Below are positions 16,277-25,451 of a stretch of DNA of 64,000 nt, one piece after another; position 1 is the stretch's first letter; every line of letters starts with the position of its first letter. Location: contig NZ_CP163435.1 in the NCBI RefSeq assembly GCF_041051975.1, positions 1,798,001 to 1,862,000 on the forward strand. The letters run 5' to 3'. The position numbers and the translations under genes are program-made. A model generated the notes under the pieces. It did not search any database. It was not told where the DNA came from and was given only the letters and a program-made list of their open reading frames with translations. Source of the stretch: Streptomyces sp. R21. GTDB taxonomy: Bacteria > Actinomycetota > Actinomycetes > Streptomycetales > Streptomycetaceae.

Positions 16277-17254
16277 GTGACGATCACTTCTCCGCACCTC
16301 GGTAGCCCGTCCACCGCCTGGACCGACGCACGGCTGCTGTACGCCTTGGAGGAAGTGGTCGAAACAGAGCTCAACCGCCACCTGAAGGTGGCCAAGGACT
16401 GGATGCCGCACGACTACGTGCCGTGGAGCGACGCCCGCAACTTCCCGGGGCTCTTCGAGGACGGCGAGGCCTGGGGCAAGGAGCAGTCCAAGGTCACGGA
16501 GCTCGGCCGCATCGCGCTGGTCGTGAACCTCCTCACCGAGGACAACCTGCCCAGCTACCACCACGAGATCGCCTCGCTCTTCGGCCGTGACGGCGCCTGG
16601 GGCACCTGGGTGCACCGCTGGACCGCGGAGGAGGGCCGGCACGGCATCGTGATGCGCGACTACCTGCTCGCCTCGCGCGCCGTGGACCCGGACAAGCTCG
16701 AAGCGTTCCGTATGCAGCACATGAGCGAGGGCTTCGAGTCGGACAACCGCCACTCGATGCTGCACTCCGTGGCGTACGTCGCCTTCCAGGAGCTGGCGAC
16801 CCGTGTCTCGCACCGCAACACCGGTCACCAGTCGGGCGACCCGGTCTGCGACCGCATGCTGGCGCGCATCGCGACCGACGAGAACCTGCACATGGTCTTC
16901 TACCGCAACCTCCTGAAGGCCGCGTTCGAGCTCGCCCCCGACCTCACCATGCAGTCCGTGCGCGATGTCGTCGTCAACTTCCGGATGCCCGGCCACGGCA
17001 TGCCCGGCTTCGAGCGCGCCGCCGCGCAGATGGCCATCGGCGAGGTCTACAACATGCGCATCCACCACGACGACGTGCTGCAGCCGGTGCTGCGCCACCT
17101 CAAGGTGCTGGAGATCGACGGCCTCGGCCCGGAGGGCCTGCACGCGCAGGAGGAGCTCGGCCTCTTCATGGGCGGCCTCGACGCCGAGGCCAGCAAGTTC
17201 GACGAGAAGCTCGCGGCCCGCAAGGCCCGGATGGCGGCGCGCGCCGCCGGCTGA
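16277..17254 (+). CDS. desA: Acyl-ACP desaturase (stearoyl-ACP delta-9 desaturase family)
   Basis: 325 residues of the soluble ferritin-like di-iron desaturase family. Iron ligands are visible as Glu in LLYALEEVVETEL (about residue 26), EEGRH at 118-122 and DENLH near residue 197. It would insert a cis double bond into ACP-bound fatty acids using ferredoxin electrons, which controls membrane fluidity. GTG at 16277, GGAG six bases upstream. The phased palindrome array just upstream suggests tight transcriptional control. It converges with the helical-repeat gene, only 21 bp away. Confidence 0.95.
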   Translation: MTITSPHLGSPSTAWTDARLLYALEEVVETELNRHLKVAKDWMPHDYVPWSDARNFPGLFEDGEAWGKEQSKVTELGRIALVVNLLTEDNLPSYHHEIASLFGRDGAWGTWVHRWTAEEGRHGIVMRDYLLASRAVDPDKLEAFRMQHMSEGFESDNRHSMLHSVAYVAFQELATRVSHRNTGHQSGDPVCDRMLARIATDENLHMVFYRNLLKAAFELAPDLTMQSVRDVVVNFRMPGHGMPGFERAAAQMAIGEVYNMRIHHDDVLQPVLRHLKVLEIDGLGPEGLHAQEELGLFMGGLDAEASKFDEKLAARKARMAARAAG

Positions 17255-17275
17255 CGCCCGCCGCTCCCGGTCACC

Positions 17276-20200
17276 TCACTCGTACGCCGTCACCTGGTCC
17301 AGCGCCGCGTCCCGCACGTCGGCCACCGGGTGGCGGCGCAGTGCTCTCAGCTGCTCCCGCCAGGGCGCGACCCAGCCCGTCCGGACGCCGATCGCCGCGG
17401 TGACGGCCGCGGCGAGCAGCCCCTCGCCGTGCCCGCCGTGCGCGGTGAGCCGCCGTACCGCGCCGAGCAGCACCTCGGGGTCCCCCTCGTGCGCCTGCCG
17501 CCGCAGCCGCTCCCCGATCTCCCTCGCCGTCCGGGCGGCGAGCGCCGGGCGGCCGTCGGTGAGGGCGGACAGCCGTTCCAGCCGCACCGGCTCCTCGTCC
17601 AGGTCCAGATGGAACACCATGATCGCGGCGGCCTGCGGCACGAAGGCGTCGTACCCGGCGAGCAGCTCGGCCGCGGCCAGCGCCGCGGGACGGACGGTTC
17701 CCGCAGCAGCCCTGGCCATGTGCTCCAGGCGGGCGACAAGCTGCTCGACGCGCTGCCGGGCGGGGCGGTCGCGGCGCTCGTCGGCGTCGGCGTGACCGCC
17801 GGCCTCCGACGCCGGGTCCGTCTCGGCCTCGGCCAGTCTCCTCAGCGCCCGCTCAAGCTCCGAGACCCCGCGCGGTGAACCGGCCGCGGCGGTCACCAGG
17901 CCGACCGCCGCCGCGCGCCAGGTCGTACGGTTCGCCAGGTCGGTGGTGGCCTCGGCGAGGACCGTCGCGGCCTCCGGGGACCAGGGCGCCCAGCGGGCCA
18001 GGGCGGTGAAGGCCGGTGTGGCGGTCTCCGGGTCGTCGGTGCGGGACACGTCGCGCACCAGGCGGGCGTACCGATCGCGATGGGGCTCGGGCAGATCGAG
18101 CGGTGTGACGCGCAGGACCGCGGACCGCAGCACCGGCTCGGCGCCCGCGGCGTCGAGCAGCAGGTCCCAGACAGGTTCCTCGGCGAGCAGACCGCCCGCG
18201 AAGGCCACGATGGCGGCGCGGACGTCGACGTGGGCGCCCGGCGCCGCGTACGCCTCGGTCAGCAGCGCCGCCGCCCGGGGTACCGGAAGCCGCACCGCGG
18301 CCAGCCGGGCGGCCTCCTTGCGGCTGGTCACCTTGGTGTTCGACGCGAACAGCACAGCGGACAGCTGCTCGGCGAGGCGGGACGGCGCCGCGTACCGGGA
18401 CGCCCGCGTGGCCGCGTACACCGCGACCCGCGCCCGCTCGCCGCCCGCGTGGGCCAGCAGCTCGGGCAGCGCGTCGGCGGGCCGGTCGGTACGGGCGAGC
18501 GCGGCGAGGGCCGCCTCGGCGAGCACCACGTCCGAGGAGTCCGTCCAGCGTCGTACGAGATCGGCACCCCGTCCCGGGACGCGCGCCCCCTGCGCGATTG
18601 CCGCGGCCCGCTGATACACGGGCAGCCCGGCATCTCCGGCCTCCGCCACCAACTGCCGTGCCACCGTGAGCTGTTGACGCGGCACCCAACGCCGTACGTC
18701 CCTGTCCACCGGTACGGTCCAGGGGGTTCCCTTGGTCAGAAAACGCCCGTACGGAGGGGTCTCGGCGAGCAGCACGTCGAGCAGATCGGTGCGGCGCCGG
18801 GTGATGACCTGGAGGACGGGCCACAGCGCACCCGCAGACGGCTCCAGCGCGAGGATGCGGGCCACCCGCTCGTCCCGCGTCGCGGGCGCGTCCAGCCACA
18901 GCTCGACGGCGGAGTGCACGGTCGCGTCATTGCCGTAACGGATGGCCTGCCACAGCAGTTCCTGCAGTTCGGGCATGCCTGCCGCGCGGCGCCCCACCGC
19001 ACGGGCGAGCGCGAAGGCGAGACTGTAGTCGGACTTCTCGGCGCCGGCCTCGATCCATGGGCGCAGGGCTTCGTACACTTGATGTTCCTGGCCACGGCGC
19101 AGTTTCGCGTCGAGCCGGCCGAGGTCGGCGCCGCCGGTATTGCCGGAGATGCGGACGAGGGTGCGCAGTGCCCAGTTCACCAACTCCCTTCGCCCCTCGG
19201 CCGCGTGCTCGCGCAGCACGGAGAGGGCGAGCCGGCTCAGGTGCTGCCGGGTGGCGGGCGAGGAGTCGCGGGCCTCGACGGCGTCCACGGCGATGCGGTC
19301 GAGGCGCGGCTCGGTGTCCTCGGTGAACAGTGCGGCCCGGACGTCGGACAGCGCACCGAGGGCGGCCGAGCGCACCGGATCCTGTTCGTTGCGCAGCCGC
19401 CCCATCTCCTGGAGTACGGAGCTGACGGCCGCGGGGTCGCCGGAGCGGGCGGCGTTGCGGACGAGCAACGGCCAGGCCTGGGCGCGGTCTTCGGCGGCCG
19501 GTCGGCGGGTGGCCTCGACCAGCCGACCGCGCGCTTCGGCGACGGGCAGGAAGGACTCGACGAGCAGCAGGGTGTTCCACGCGCTGCCGATTTCCCGCGC
19601 GACGGCGAGCATGCGCCGGGCCTCCTCGGCGGCACCGCTGCGCGACAGCACTCCGAGGACGACCGTGTCGATGGAGACGTGTCCGGCTCCACGGCCTTCC
19701 TGCGTGGCCCGGTAGAAGGCGTGGCGCCGCGCGGGCGGCAATGCCTTGACGAGCGGATCGAGATCGCCCCACTCGGCCAGGAGGCGCCCGAACGCGACGA
19801 GTTCGGGCGCGTCGGAACGGGCCAGCCTGCGCAGCACGGTGGGACTCAGCCCCCTCCTGCGGCGCGCGGCGATTCCGGTGGGCGTGACCAGCAGCCTCAT
19901 CAGCCGGCTCGGGGCGACCGCCGCGAACTCTCCGAGGCAGTCGTGCAGTTGGTACGGCAGAGTGGCCGGCCCGAAGCGTTCGACCAGGTCGAGCACCCGC
20001 AGTGGCTCCGCCCGGACGGTGGCCACCACGCCCGGTGTGTACCGGCCCCACCAGGTGGTGCGCAACGCCTCGGGCAGCGCCGTCAACTCCCCTTCCGCGA
20101 CGTCGAGAAGGAGGCCGGGGTGCCGATTGGCGAGGGCCTTCCAGCCGGTGACGGCATGGAAGAGACCGGGAAGCAGTCTGCCGACCGTCCCCGCCGTGCA

Positions 20201-20644
20201 TCCGGGCAGCAGCCGCGCCGCCTCCGCGTCACCCCGGTCGCGGCGCACCGTGTCCACCAGCCGGTCGGCGAGCGCGGTGCGATGTCCGGCGACGATCGCG
20301 CGCAGCAGCTCCCTGCGGATCGCCTCCGGGGCGTCGTCAAGCGCCGACTCGTAGGCGGAGTCGGGGACTTGGAGGCTCTCGGCGAACTGCTGGGCGTGTC
20401 CGCGCACGAAGTCGTCCGGGTCGGCGAGGCGGTCCGCAATCCACTCGACGTCCCGGCCGACGGACGCGGCCACGACGGCGAGCCCGCGTTCGTAGGGGCC
20501 CCGCGTGTCGAGCTCCTGCAGCACCGGTCGCAGCTCGGCCGTCTCCTGCACCCGCCGGGCGAGTTCGCGCATGCGCTGCGGATACGGGAGGGCGTCGAGG
20601 GCGTGCAGCAGCCCCTCGACGTGCTGCTCGGCGGTACTGGTCAT
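17276..20644 (-). CDS. Very large helical-repeat (HEAT/ARM-like) protein of unknown function
   Basis: 1122 residues without signal peptide, membrane span or recognisable catalytic motif. The chain is a long series of Leu/Ala-rich helices joined by short turns (for example DPDDFVRGHAQQF, RRELLRAIVAGHR, RDAALDQVTAYE), with Arg-Asp caps typical of HEAT/ARM alpha-solenoids over nearly its whole length. Such solenoids usually serve as scaffolds for protein or nucleic-acid partners. It is 147 bp downstream of the WhiB-like gene on the same strand but separated by a hairpin. ATG at 20644. I do not recognise a named family. Confidence 0.85.
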   Translation of the reverse strand: MTSTAEQHVEGLLHALDALPYPQRMRELARRVQETAELRPVLQELDTRGPYERGLAVVAASVGRDVEWIADRLADPDDFVRGHAQQFAESLQVPDSAYESALDDAPEAIRRELLRAIVAGHRTALADRLVDTVRRDRGDAEAARLLPGCTAGTVGRLLPGLFHAVTGWKALANRHPGLLLDVAEGELTALPEALRTTWWGRYTPGVVATVRAEPLRVLDLVERFGPATLPYQLHDCLGEFAAVAPSRLMRLLVTPTGIAARRRRGLSPTVLRRLARSDAPELVAFGRLLAEWGDLDPLVKALPPARRHAFYRATQEGRGAGHVSIDTVVLGVLSRSGAAEEARRMLAVAREIGSAWNTLLLVESFLPVAEARGRLVEATRRPAAEDRAQAWPLLVRNAARSGDPAAVSSVLQEMGRLRNEQDPVRSAALGALSDVRAALFTEDTEPRLDRIAVDAVEARDSSPATRQHLSRLALSVLREHAAEGRRELVNWALRTLVRISGNTGGADLGRLDAKLRRGQEHQVYEALRPWIEAGAEKSDYSLAFALARAVGRRAAGMPELQELLWQAIRYGNDATVHSAVELWLDAPATRDERVARILALEPSAGALWPVLQVITRRRTDLLDVLLAETPPYGRFLTKGTPWTVPVDRDVRRWVPRQQLTVARQLVAEAGDAGLPVYQRAAAIAQGARVPGRGADLVRRWTDSSDVVLAEAALAALARTDRPADALPELLAHAGGERARVAVYAATRASRYAAPSRLAEQLSAVLFASNTKVTSRKEAARLAAVRLPVPRAAALLTEAYAAPGAHVDVRAAIVAFAGGLLAEEPVWDLLLDAAGAEPVLRSAVLRVTPLDLPEPHRDRYARLVRDVSRTDDPETATPAFTALARWAPWSPEAATVLAEATTDLANRTTWRAAAVGLVTAAAGSPRGVSELERALRRLAEAETDPASEAGGHADADERRDRPARQRVEQLVARLEHMARAAAGTVRPAALAAAELLAGYDAFVPQAAAIMVFHLDLDEEPVRLERLSALTDGRPALAARTAREIGERLRRQAHEGDPEVLLGAVRRLTAHGGHGEGLLAAAVTAAIGVRTGWVAPWREQLRALRRHPVADVRDAALDQVTAYE

Positions 20645-20750
20645 GCCCGGATTCTGCCCGCTGGACGCCGCGGGGCCTACTGATTTCCCGGTGCGGACCG
20701 GTGTGCCGTCCGGGCGATCAGGGCCGACGGCGGCGCGGCCGCGGGGCGAG

Positions 20751-20782
20751 GAGGGGGCGGGCGCGCTCCCGCGCCGCCCCTC
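20751..20782 (-). terminator. GC-rich hairpin after the WhiB-like gene
   Basis: GAGGGG...CCCCTC closes a stem that continues through CGG/CCG and CGCG pairs with two bulged Gs and a short CTCC loop. It lies 10 bp downstream of the wbl stop on the minus strand and probably separates wbl from the helical-repeat gene. Confidence 0.5.
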
Positions 20783-20791
20783 GGTCCCGCT

Positions 20792-21037
20792 TCAGTCCTG
20801 CGCGCGCCGGATGCTCAGTCGTTCCTTCTCGGAGAGGCCGCCCCACACTCCGAAGCGCTCGTCGTTGTCGAGGGCGTACTCCAGACACGCCGAACGCATC
20901 GCGCACATGCCGCAGATGCGCTTCGCCTCGCGCACGGAGCTGCCCGGCTCGGGAAAGAAGAATTCGGCCCCCGTCTGCGCGCACAGCGCCTGCTCCTGCC
21001 AGGCGACGTCCGGCGGGGTGATCGTTTCGATGTGCAT
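20792..21037 (-). CDS. WhiB-like (Wbl) iron-sulfur transcription factor
   Basis: 81 residues. Four conserved cysteines (19, 42, 45, 51; pattern C-x22-C-x2-C-x5-C) would hold a [4Fe-4S] cluster, followed by the diagnostic GVWGG turn (63-67) and a basic tail SEKERLSIRR. The segment NDERFGVWGGLSEKER is closest to the WhiB/WhmD type. Wbl proteins act with the vegetative sigma factor and control development, redox response or drug resistance in actinobacteria. The ATG at 21037 is chosen because upstream residues do not match the family. Two 10-bp direct repeats lie about 35 bp upstream. Confidence 0.92.
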   Translation of the reverse strand: MHIETITPPDVAWQEQALCAQTGAEFFFPEPGSSVREAKRICGMCAMRSACLEYALDNDERFGVWGGLSEKERLSIRRAQD

Positions 21038-21070
21038 GGGCGAGATCGTGCCGTGCGGCGAAAAACGTTC

Positions 21071-21091
21071 GATCAACGCCGGATCAACGCC
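21071..21091. repeat. Tandem 10-bp direct repeat upstream of the WhiB-like gene
   Basis: GATCAACGCC occurs at 21071-21080 and 21082-21091, a period of 11 bp, so both copies face the same side of the helix. It lies 34-54 bp upstream of the Wbl start in the divergent region shared with the VOC gene. Confidence 0.4.
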
Positions 21092-21308
21092 ACGTACCGG
21101 GGCCTGGGGCCACCCCCGATGGTTCCCCGCCGCGCACGGAAGCGCACGGCGGCGCGCGCGGCGCCCGAAGACTTGGTGAATCCGGCTGGTCACAGGAGGT
21201 GACGGCTACCGTCGCTCCGGCGGGCGGGCGCGCCCCGGCAGCGGTTGTCAGTGGGCGGTGCAAGACTCGGCAGAGCAGGCAACGGGACCCCTCATGAGGA
21301 GGGCAATC

Positions 21309-22100
21309 ATGCTCACCACCCGTTTTGTCACCGGCGCCCCGAACTGGATCGATGTCGGCACCTCCGACATCGACGGCGCCATCTCCTTCTACGGCGGCCT
21401 CTTCGGCTGGCAGTTCCAGTCGGCGGGGCCGGACTCCGGCGGCTACGGCTTCTTCCAGCTCGCCGGAAAGACCGCGGCGGGCGGCATGCAGACCACCCCG
21501 GACCAGGGCCCGCCGTCCTGGACCGTGTACTTCCAGACCCCCGACGCGGAGGCCACTGCGAAGGCGGCCGAGCAGGCCAAGGGCGCCGTTCTCATGCAGC
21601 CCATGGACGTGATGGGCCAGGGGCACACGGCGATTCTCGCGGACAAGGCGGGCGTGCCCTTCGGTATCTGGCAGCCCGGCCGGATCAAGGGCATCGAGGT
21701 GGCGGGCGACGCCGGCTCGCTGTGCTGGGTCGAGCTCTACACACCGGACATCGCCTCGGCCGCCGCGTTCTACGACTCCGTCTTCGGCTGGGACACCTCG
21801 GCCGTGCAGTTCCCGGGCGGCACCTACACCTGCATCAACCCGGCGGGGACCGAGGAGGAGGACATGTTCGGCGGCCTCGTCCCGCTCGCCGACGACCCGA
21901 CGGAGGCGGAGTCCGGTGCGTACTGGCTGCCGTACTTCGAGGTCGCGGACACGGACGCCACGGTCGCCAAGGCCCAGGAGCTGGGCGGCACGGTCCGCGC
22001 ACCTGCCATGGACATGGAGGGCGTCGGCCGCATGGCCAAGCTCGCCGATCCCTATGGCGCCAGGTTCGCCGTGATCACGAGCGCGACGCGGCAGGGCTGA
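21309..22100 (+). CDS. Tandem-domain VOC (glyoxalase/bleomycin resistance-like) family protein
   Basis: 263 residues made of two similar halves of about 125 residues. Each begins with W-[IV]-[DE]-[VL]-x-T-x-D-I and contains FYGGLFGW or FYDSVFGW, and each ends in D-x-x-G-x-x-F. The halves are the two beta-alpha-beta-beta-beta modules that pair to form a metal-binding cavity. Similar proteins are called hydroxylases or Cfp30B-like antigens; no substrate is known. ATG at 21309 follows GGAGGG by eight bases; the upstream in-frame ATG lacks a ribosome site. Confidence 0.9.
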   Translation: MLTTRFVTGAPNWIDVGTSDIDGAISFYGGLFGWQFQSAGPDSGGYGFFQLAGKTAAGGMQTTPDQGPPSWTVYFQTPDAEATAKAAEQAKGAVLMQPMDVMGQGHTAILADKAGVPFGIWQPGRIKGIEVAGDAGSLCWVELYTPDIASAAAFYDSVFGWDTSAVQFPGGTYTCINPAGTEEEDMFGGLVPLADDPTEAESGAYWLPYFEVADTDATVAKAQELGGTVRAPAMDMEGVGRMAKLADPYGARFAVITSATRQG

Positions 22101-22106
22101 GCCGAC

Positions 22107-22141
22107 GGCCCCCGGGCCCCGCCGCGCCGGGGTCCGGGGCC
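22107..22141 (+). terminator. Hairpin terminator after the VOC gene
   Basis: GGCCCC (22107-22112) pairs with GGGGCC (22136-22141); inside, GGGCCCCG pairs with CGGGGTCC with one bulge, giving a stem of about 14 bp. It starts six bases after the VOC stop. Confidence 0.65.
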
Positions 22142-22210
22142 CGCTGCCTGGTCCGACTCCCTTTCTCCGCACTCCATTTACCCTTCACTTCCTGAACGCT
22201 CGAAGTTTTC

Positions 22211-22222
22211 GAGAGCGCTCTC
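22211..22222. promoter_or_regulatory. LacI-type operator GAGAGCGCTCTC upstream of the GH64 gene
   Basis: A perfect 12-bp palindrome with the central AGCGCT typical of LacI-family operators in Streptomyces (CebR-like sites share this core). It is 117 bp upstream of the GH64 start. A near-identical site (25452-25463) lies upstream of the LacI regulator gene at 24347-25381. Confidence 0.65.
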
Positions 22223-22338
22223 AGTCATAACCCTTGACGGCCCAACTCCCCCCTGGGAACAGTGGTGGACCGCAGGGACCGGCCTTCCCCACGGGCAACG
22301 GTTCTTCCCTGTCTCCCCCCACATCCCAGGAGTCCGCC

Positions 22339-23565
22339 GTGATATCGCGCCGCCTGTTCCTGACCGGAGCCGCCGCAGCCACGACCGCTGCCACCTACCC
22401 CGTATGGGGAAGCACCCTCAGCCCCAGCGCCAAGGCCGCACCCGCCACCTGCCAACTCGCCCTCCGCAACGCGTCGTTGCCGGGCACCGTCCGGGCATAC
22501 GTCACCGGGCACGAGCAGGCCACCGGCAACTGGATCCTGCTGCGGTCCGACGGGGGTGTCTACCGGCCGAGCTCCCCCTCGGCCCCCCAGACGCCGCTGC
22601 CCGTCGACTGTTCCATCCCGCTCGGCGCCGCCGGCTCGCCGGCCAAGGTACTGACGCTGCCTCAGATGTACGGCGCCCGGATCTACTTCGTGCGCGACGA
22701 CACCCTCGACTTCTTCCTCAACCCCGGCCCGTCCCTGGTGGAGCCCGCCTTCGCCACGGCCGCCGATCCCAACTACGGCCGCACGTGGTCGTTCTGCGAG
22801 TTCACGTTCAACAGCGATCAGTTGTACGCGAACATCAGCTATGTCGACCTGGTGACGGCGCTGCCGATCGGTCTGACCCTGGAGGGCGACGCCACGCACA
22901 CCGTCGCCCCGCTGCCCGACGGCGCGGTGGGCACAATCGCCTCGGATCTCACGGCGCAGGCCGCCAAGGACGGGCAGCCGTGGGACAAGCTCGTCATCCG
23001 GGACAGCGGCGGCAAGGTGCTGCGCGTCATCTCGCCGCAGAACCTGATGGCCCCCTACTTCGACCGGCCCGACCAGATGCCGTTCCGCAACGTCTGGGAC
23101 AGCTACATCGACCAGGTGTGGGCGAAGTACCGCGGCACCGACCTGCGGATCGACCTCCAGGGCGGCCGGGGCGTCTTCACCGGCCGGGTCAGCGGCGACA
23201 CCCTCACCTTCACCGGCGGCCACACCTTCGCCAAGCCGGCCTCGAAGGACATCTTCACCTGCAACCACGGCCCGTTCACCAACAACCCCGGCGACCCCGA
23301 CGACAAGAAGGGCCTGCTCGCCCGTCTCGCCGCCGGCTTCAACCGCTCGATCATGCTCACCCACCCCGACCAGCCGAACGGCACGACCACCGCCGACTAC
23401 TACCAGGGCGGCACCACCAACCACTGGGCCCGGGTCGTGCACGCCAACTCGCCCATCGGGTACGCCTTCCCGTACGACGACGTACGGCCCGACGGCCGGC
23501 CGGACGTGTCCGGCGCGGCACACGACGGCAACCCCCGGCGGTTCACGGTCTCCGTCGGGGCGTGA
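22339..23565 (+). CDS. Secreted GH64 beta-1,3-glucanase
   Basis: 408 residues. The N-terminus has a twin-arginine-type signal (SRRLFLTG, residues 3-10) with a cleavage site near SPSAKAAPA (about residue 34). The mature part matches the GH64 beta-1,3-glucanase fold: LRNASLPGTVRAYVTGHE, NYGRTWSFCEFTFNSDQLYANISYVDLV (acidic residues of the active cleft), GGHTFAKPASKDIFTCNHGPF and NHWARVVHANSPIGYAFPYDDV. It would release laminari-oligosaccharides from fungal or algal glucan outside the cell. GTG at 22339 with GGAG six bases upstream. A LacI-type operator precedes it. Confidence 0.9.
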   Translation: MISRRLFLTGAAAATTAATYPVWGSTLSPSAKAAPATCQLALRNASLPGTVRAYVTGHEQATGNWILLRSDGGVYRPSSPSAPQTPLPVDCSIPLGAAGSPAKVLTLPQMYGARIYFVRDDTLDFFLNPGPSLVEPAFATAADPNYGRTWSFCEFTFNSDQLYANISYVDLVTALPIGLTLEGDATHTVAPLPDGAVGTIASDLTAQAAKDGQPWDKLVIRDSGGKVLRVISPQNLMAPYFDRPDQMPFRNVWDSYIDQVWAKYRGTDLRIDLQGGRGVFTGRVSGDTLTFTGGHTFAKPASKDIFTCNHGPFTNNPGDPDDKKGLLARLAAGFNRSIMLTHPDQPNGTTTADYYQGGTTNHWARVVHANSPIGYAFPYDDVRPDGRPDVSGAAHDGNPRRFTVSVGA

Positions 23566-23646
23566 GCGCCGAGCATCCGGGCCCCGCCGATCGGCGATAG
23601 CATCGGTACCGGGGATCAGCCCCCACTACAGTCGAGGGGTGAGGAC

Positions 23647-24312
23647 ATGACGGCTGAGGCGAGCCGGCCGGAGCCGGTGCGGCGGCGTGACGCACAGCGC
23701 AACCGTGACCTGCTCGTCGCAGCCGCCCGTGCGGTCTTCGCCGAGCAGGGGCTCGACGCTCCGCTCGACGTGATCGCCCGCCGGGCGGGGGTGGGCAACG
23801 CCACCCTGTACCGGAACTTCCCCACCCGCGCCGAGCTCGTGGACGAGGTCTTCCGGGACGCGCTGACCGAGACCATCGCCGCCGGGGAGCAGGCCCGGAC
23901 CGTCGAGGACGGCTGGACGGGCCTGCTGGGCTATCTGGAAGCGGTCTTCGCCGGGCTCGCCGCGGACCGCGGCACGAACGACCTGATGACCACGCATCTG
24001 GAGGGCGTCGCCTCGCTGGAAGCCGTCCATGCCCACAACCGGGAGACGCTGGACGTGCTCCTGCGCCGCGGACGCGAACAGGGCACCGTACGCGGCGACA
24101 TCACCACCGAGGACCTGCTCCTCGCACTGGCCGCGCTCGGCCGCACCGTCCCGGCCCTCACCGTCACGGGCCCCGACGCCTGGCGCCGCCCGCTCGCCCT
24201 CTTCCTCGACGGCCTGCGCCACTCCCCCGGCCTGTCGAAGCTGCCGGAACCACCGCTCACGGCGGACCGACTCGGCACGGTGCTGCGGGAGTTGGGCCCG
24301 CACCAGGACTGA
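23647..24312 (+). CDS. TetR-family transcriptional regulator
   Basis: 221 residues. A TetR helix-turn-helix spans about 15-60: RNRDLLVAAARAVFAEQGLDAPLDVIARRAGVGNATLYRNFPTRAELV, followed by an all-helical ligand-binding domain. ATG at 23647 with a GAGG/GGGG purine tract upstream. A 10-bp palindrome GCCGATCGGC (23586-23595) in the 81-bp gap after GH64 may be its own operator. No obvious target lies next to it; it is convergent with the LacI gene. Confidence 0.93.
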   Translation: MTAEASRPEPVRRRDAQRNRDLLVAAARAVFAEQGLDAPLDVIARRAGVGNATLYRNFPTRAELVDEVFRDALTETIAAGEQARTVEDGWTGLLGYLEAVFAGLAADRGTNDLMTTHLEGVASLEAVHAHNRETLDVLLRRGREQGTVRGDITTEDLLLALAALGRTVPALTVTGPDAWRRPLALFLDGLRHSPGLSKLPEPPLTADRLGTVLRELGPHQD

Positions 24313-24346
24313 CCGGAGCAGGAACAGGGGCCCGGGGCGAAGACGC

Positions 24347-25381
24347 CTAAGCGGAGTCCCGGTGTACCAGCGTCGTCGGCAGCACCACACTGGAGGGCAG
24401 GCCCGCTTCCGCCGTACGGCGGTCGAGTCCGCGCAGCAGCAGTCGGGCCATCAACCGGCCCATTTCCTCTATGTCCTGACGGATCGTCGTGAGCGGCGGG
24501 TCGGTCTGCTCGGCGACCGGCAGCATGTCGTCGAAGCCGATCACGGCGACGTCGTCGGGCACCCGCCGCCCCTGGTCGCGCAGGACGCGCAGGGCGCCGG
24601 AGGCCATCAGATCGTTCGCGGCGAATACGGCGTCCACCTCAGGGCAGCGCTCCAGCAGCTCCCGCATCGCGCGCTCGCCGCCCACGGGCGTGAAGTCGCT
24701 CTCGACGACGAGCCGCGGATCGGCGTCGACCATGACATCCCGGAACCCGTCGAGCCGGTCGACCGCCGACGTCTGATCGAGGGGGCCGGTGATGTGGGCG
24801 ATGCGCGTCCGGCCGAGTCCGACGAGATGGCGTACGGCCTCGCGGGCGCCGCCCCGGTTGTCGCTGTCCACGTAGACCGCACCTCGGGTGTCCTCGCCCC
24901 AGCCGGGCCGCCCGCCGAACACCGTGGGCACGCCCGCGCCGTGGATCAGCCCCGCCAGCGGGTCGTCGAGGTGCAGCGAGAAGGCGAGCGCCCCGTCCAC
25001 GTGCCCGCCGGCGAGATAGCGGCCCACCCGCGCGTAGTCGTCGCGCCCCTCCGTGAGCAGCAGCACCAGCTGGGAGTCGTGCGCGGTCAACTCCTTGCTG
25101 ATTCCCCTGAGTTGAAGGGCGAAGAAGGGGTCGGCGAAAACCCTGGTCTCCGGTTCGGCGATCACGACGGCGACCGCGTCATGGCGCCGGGTGACGAGGC
25201 TGCGGGCGGCCTGATTGGGCACGTAACCGAGTTCCTCGACAGCCCTTCTGACCCTCTCGACGAGAGGTTCACGCACCCCGTCGCCGCCGTTGACGACACG
25301 CGAGGCGGTGGCCCGGGAGACCCCGGCCCGCGCGGCCACCGCCTCCAGCGTGGGACGCGGCTCTGTCGTCGGTTCGGGCAC
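24347..25381 (-). CDS. LacI-family transcriptional regulator (probable GH64 repressor)
   Basis: 344 residues. The N-terminal LacI helix-turn-helix TLEAVAARAGVSRATASRVVNGGDGV (about 10-35) and hinge AVEELGYVPNQAARSL are followed by a periplasmic-binding-protein-like sugar domain (FADPFFALQLRGISKEL, GRTRIAHITGP, DAVFAANDLMASGALRVL, VIGFDDM, PPLTTIRQDIEEMGRL). GTG at 25381 with GGAG seven bases upstream. The operator-like GAGAGCGCTCCC at 25452-25463 upstream suggests autoregulation, and its twin before GH64 suggests control of beta-glucan use. Much longer readings to 26278 run antisense through the LigD genes and are not real. Confidence 0.93.
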   Translation of the reverse strand: MPEPTTEPRPTLEAVAARAGVSRATASRVVNGGDGVREPLVERVRRAVEELGYVPNQAARSLVTRRHDAVAVVIAEPETRVFADPFFALQLRGISKELTAHDSQLVLLLTEGRDDYARVGRYLAGGHVDGALAFSLHLDDPLAGLIHGAGVPTVFGGRPGWGEDTRGAVYVDSDNRGGAREAVRHLVGLGRTRIAHITGPLDQTSAVDRLDGFRDVMVDADPRLVVESDFTPVGGERAMRELLERCPEVDAVFAANDLMASGALRVLRDQGRRVPDDVAVIGFDDMLPVAEQTDPPLTTIRQDIEEMGRLMARLLLRGLDRRTAEAGLPSSVVLPTTLVHRDSA

Positions 25382-25451
25382 CTCGGGACTCCTCAACGGG
25401 CGGCGGTTGCCGATCAGGATAGCCGCGATCGTTCGCGCGGGTGAGCGCGGT

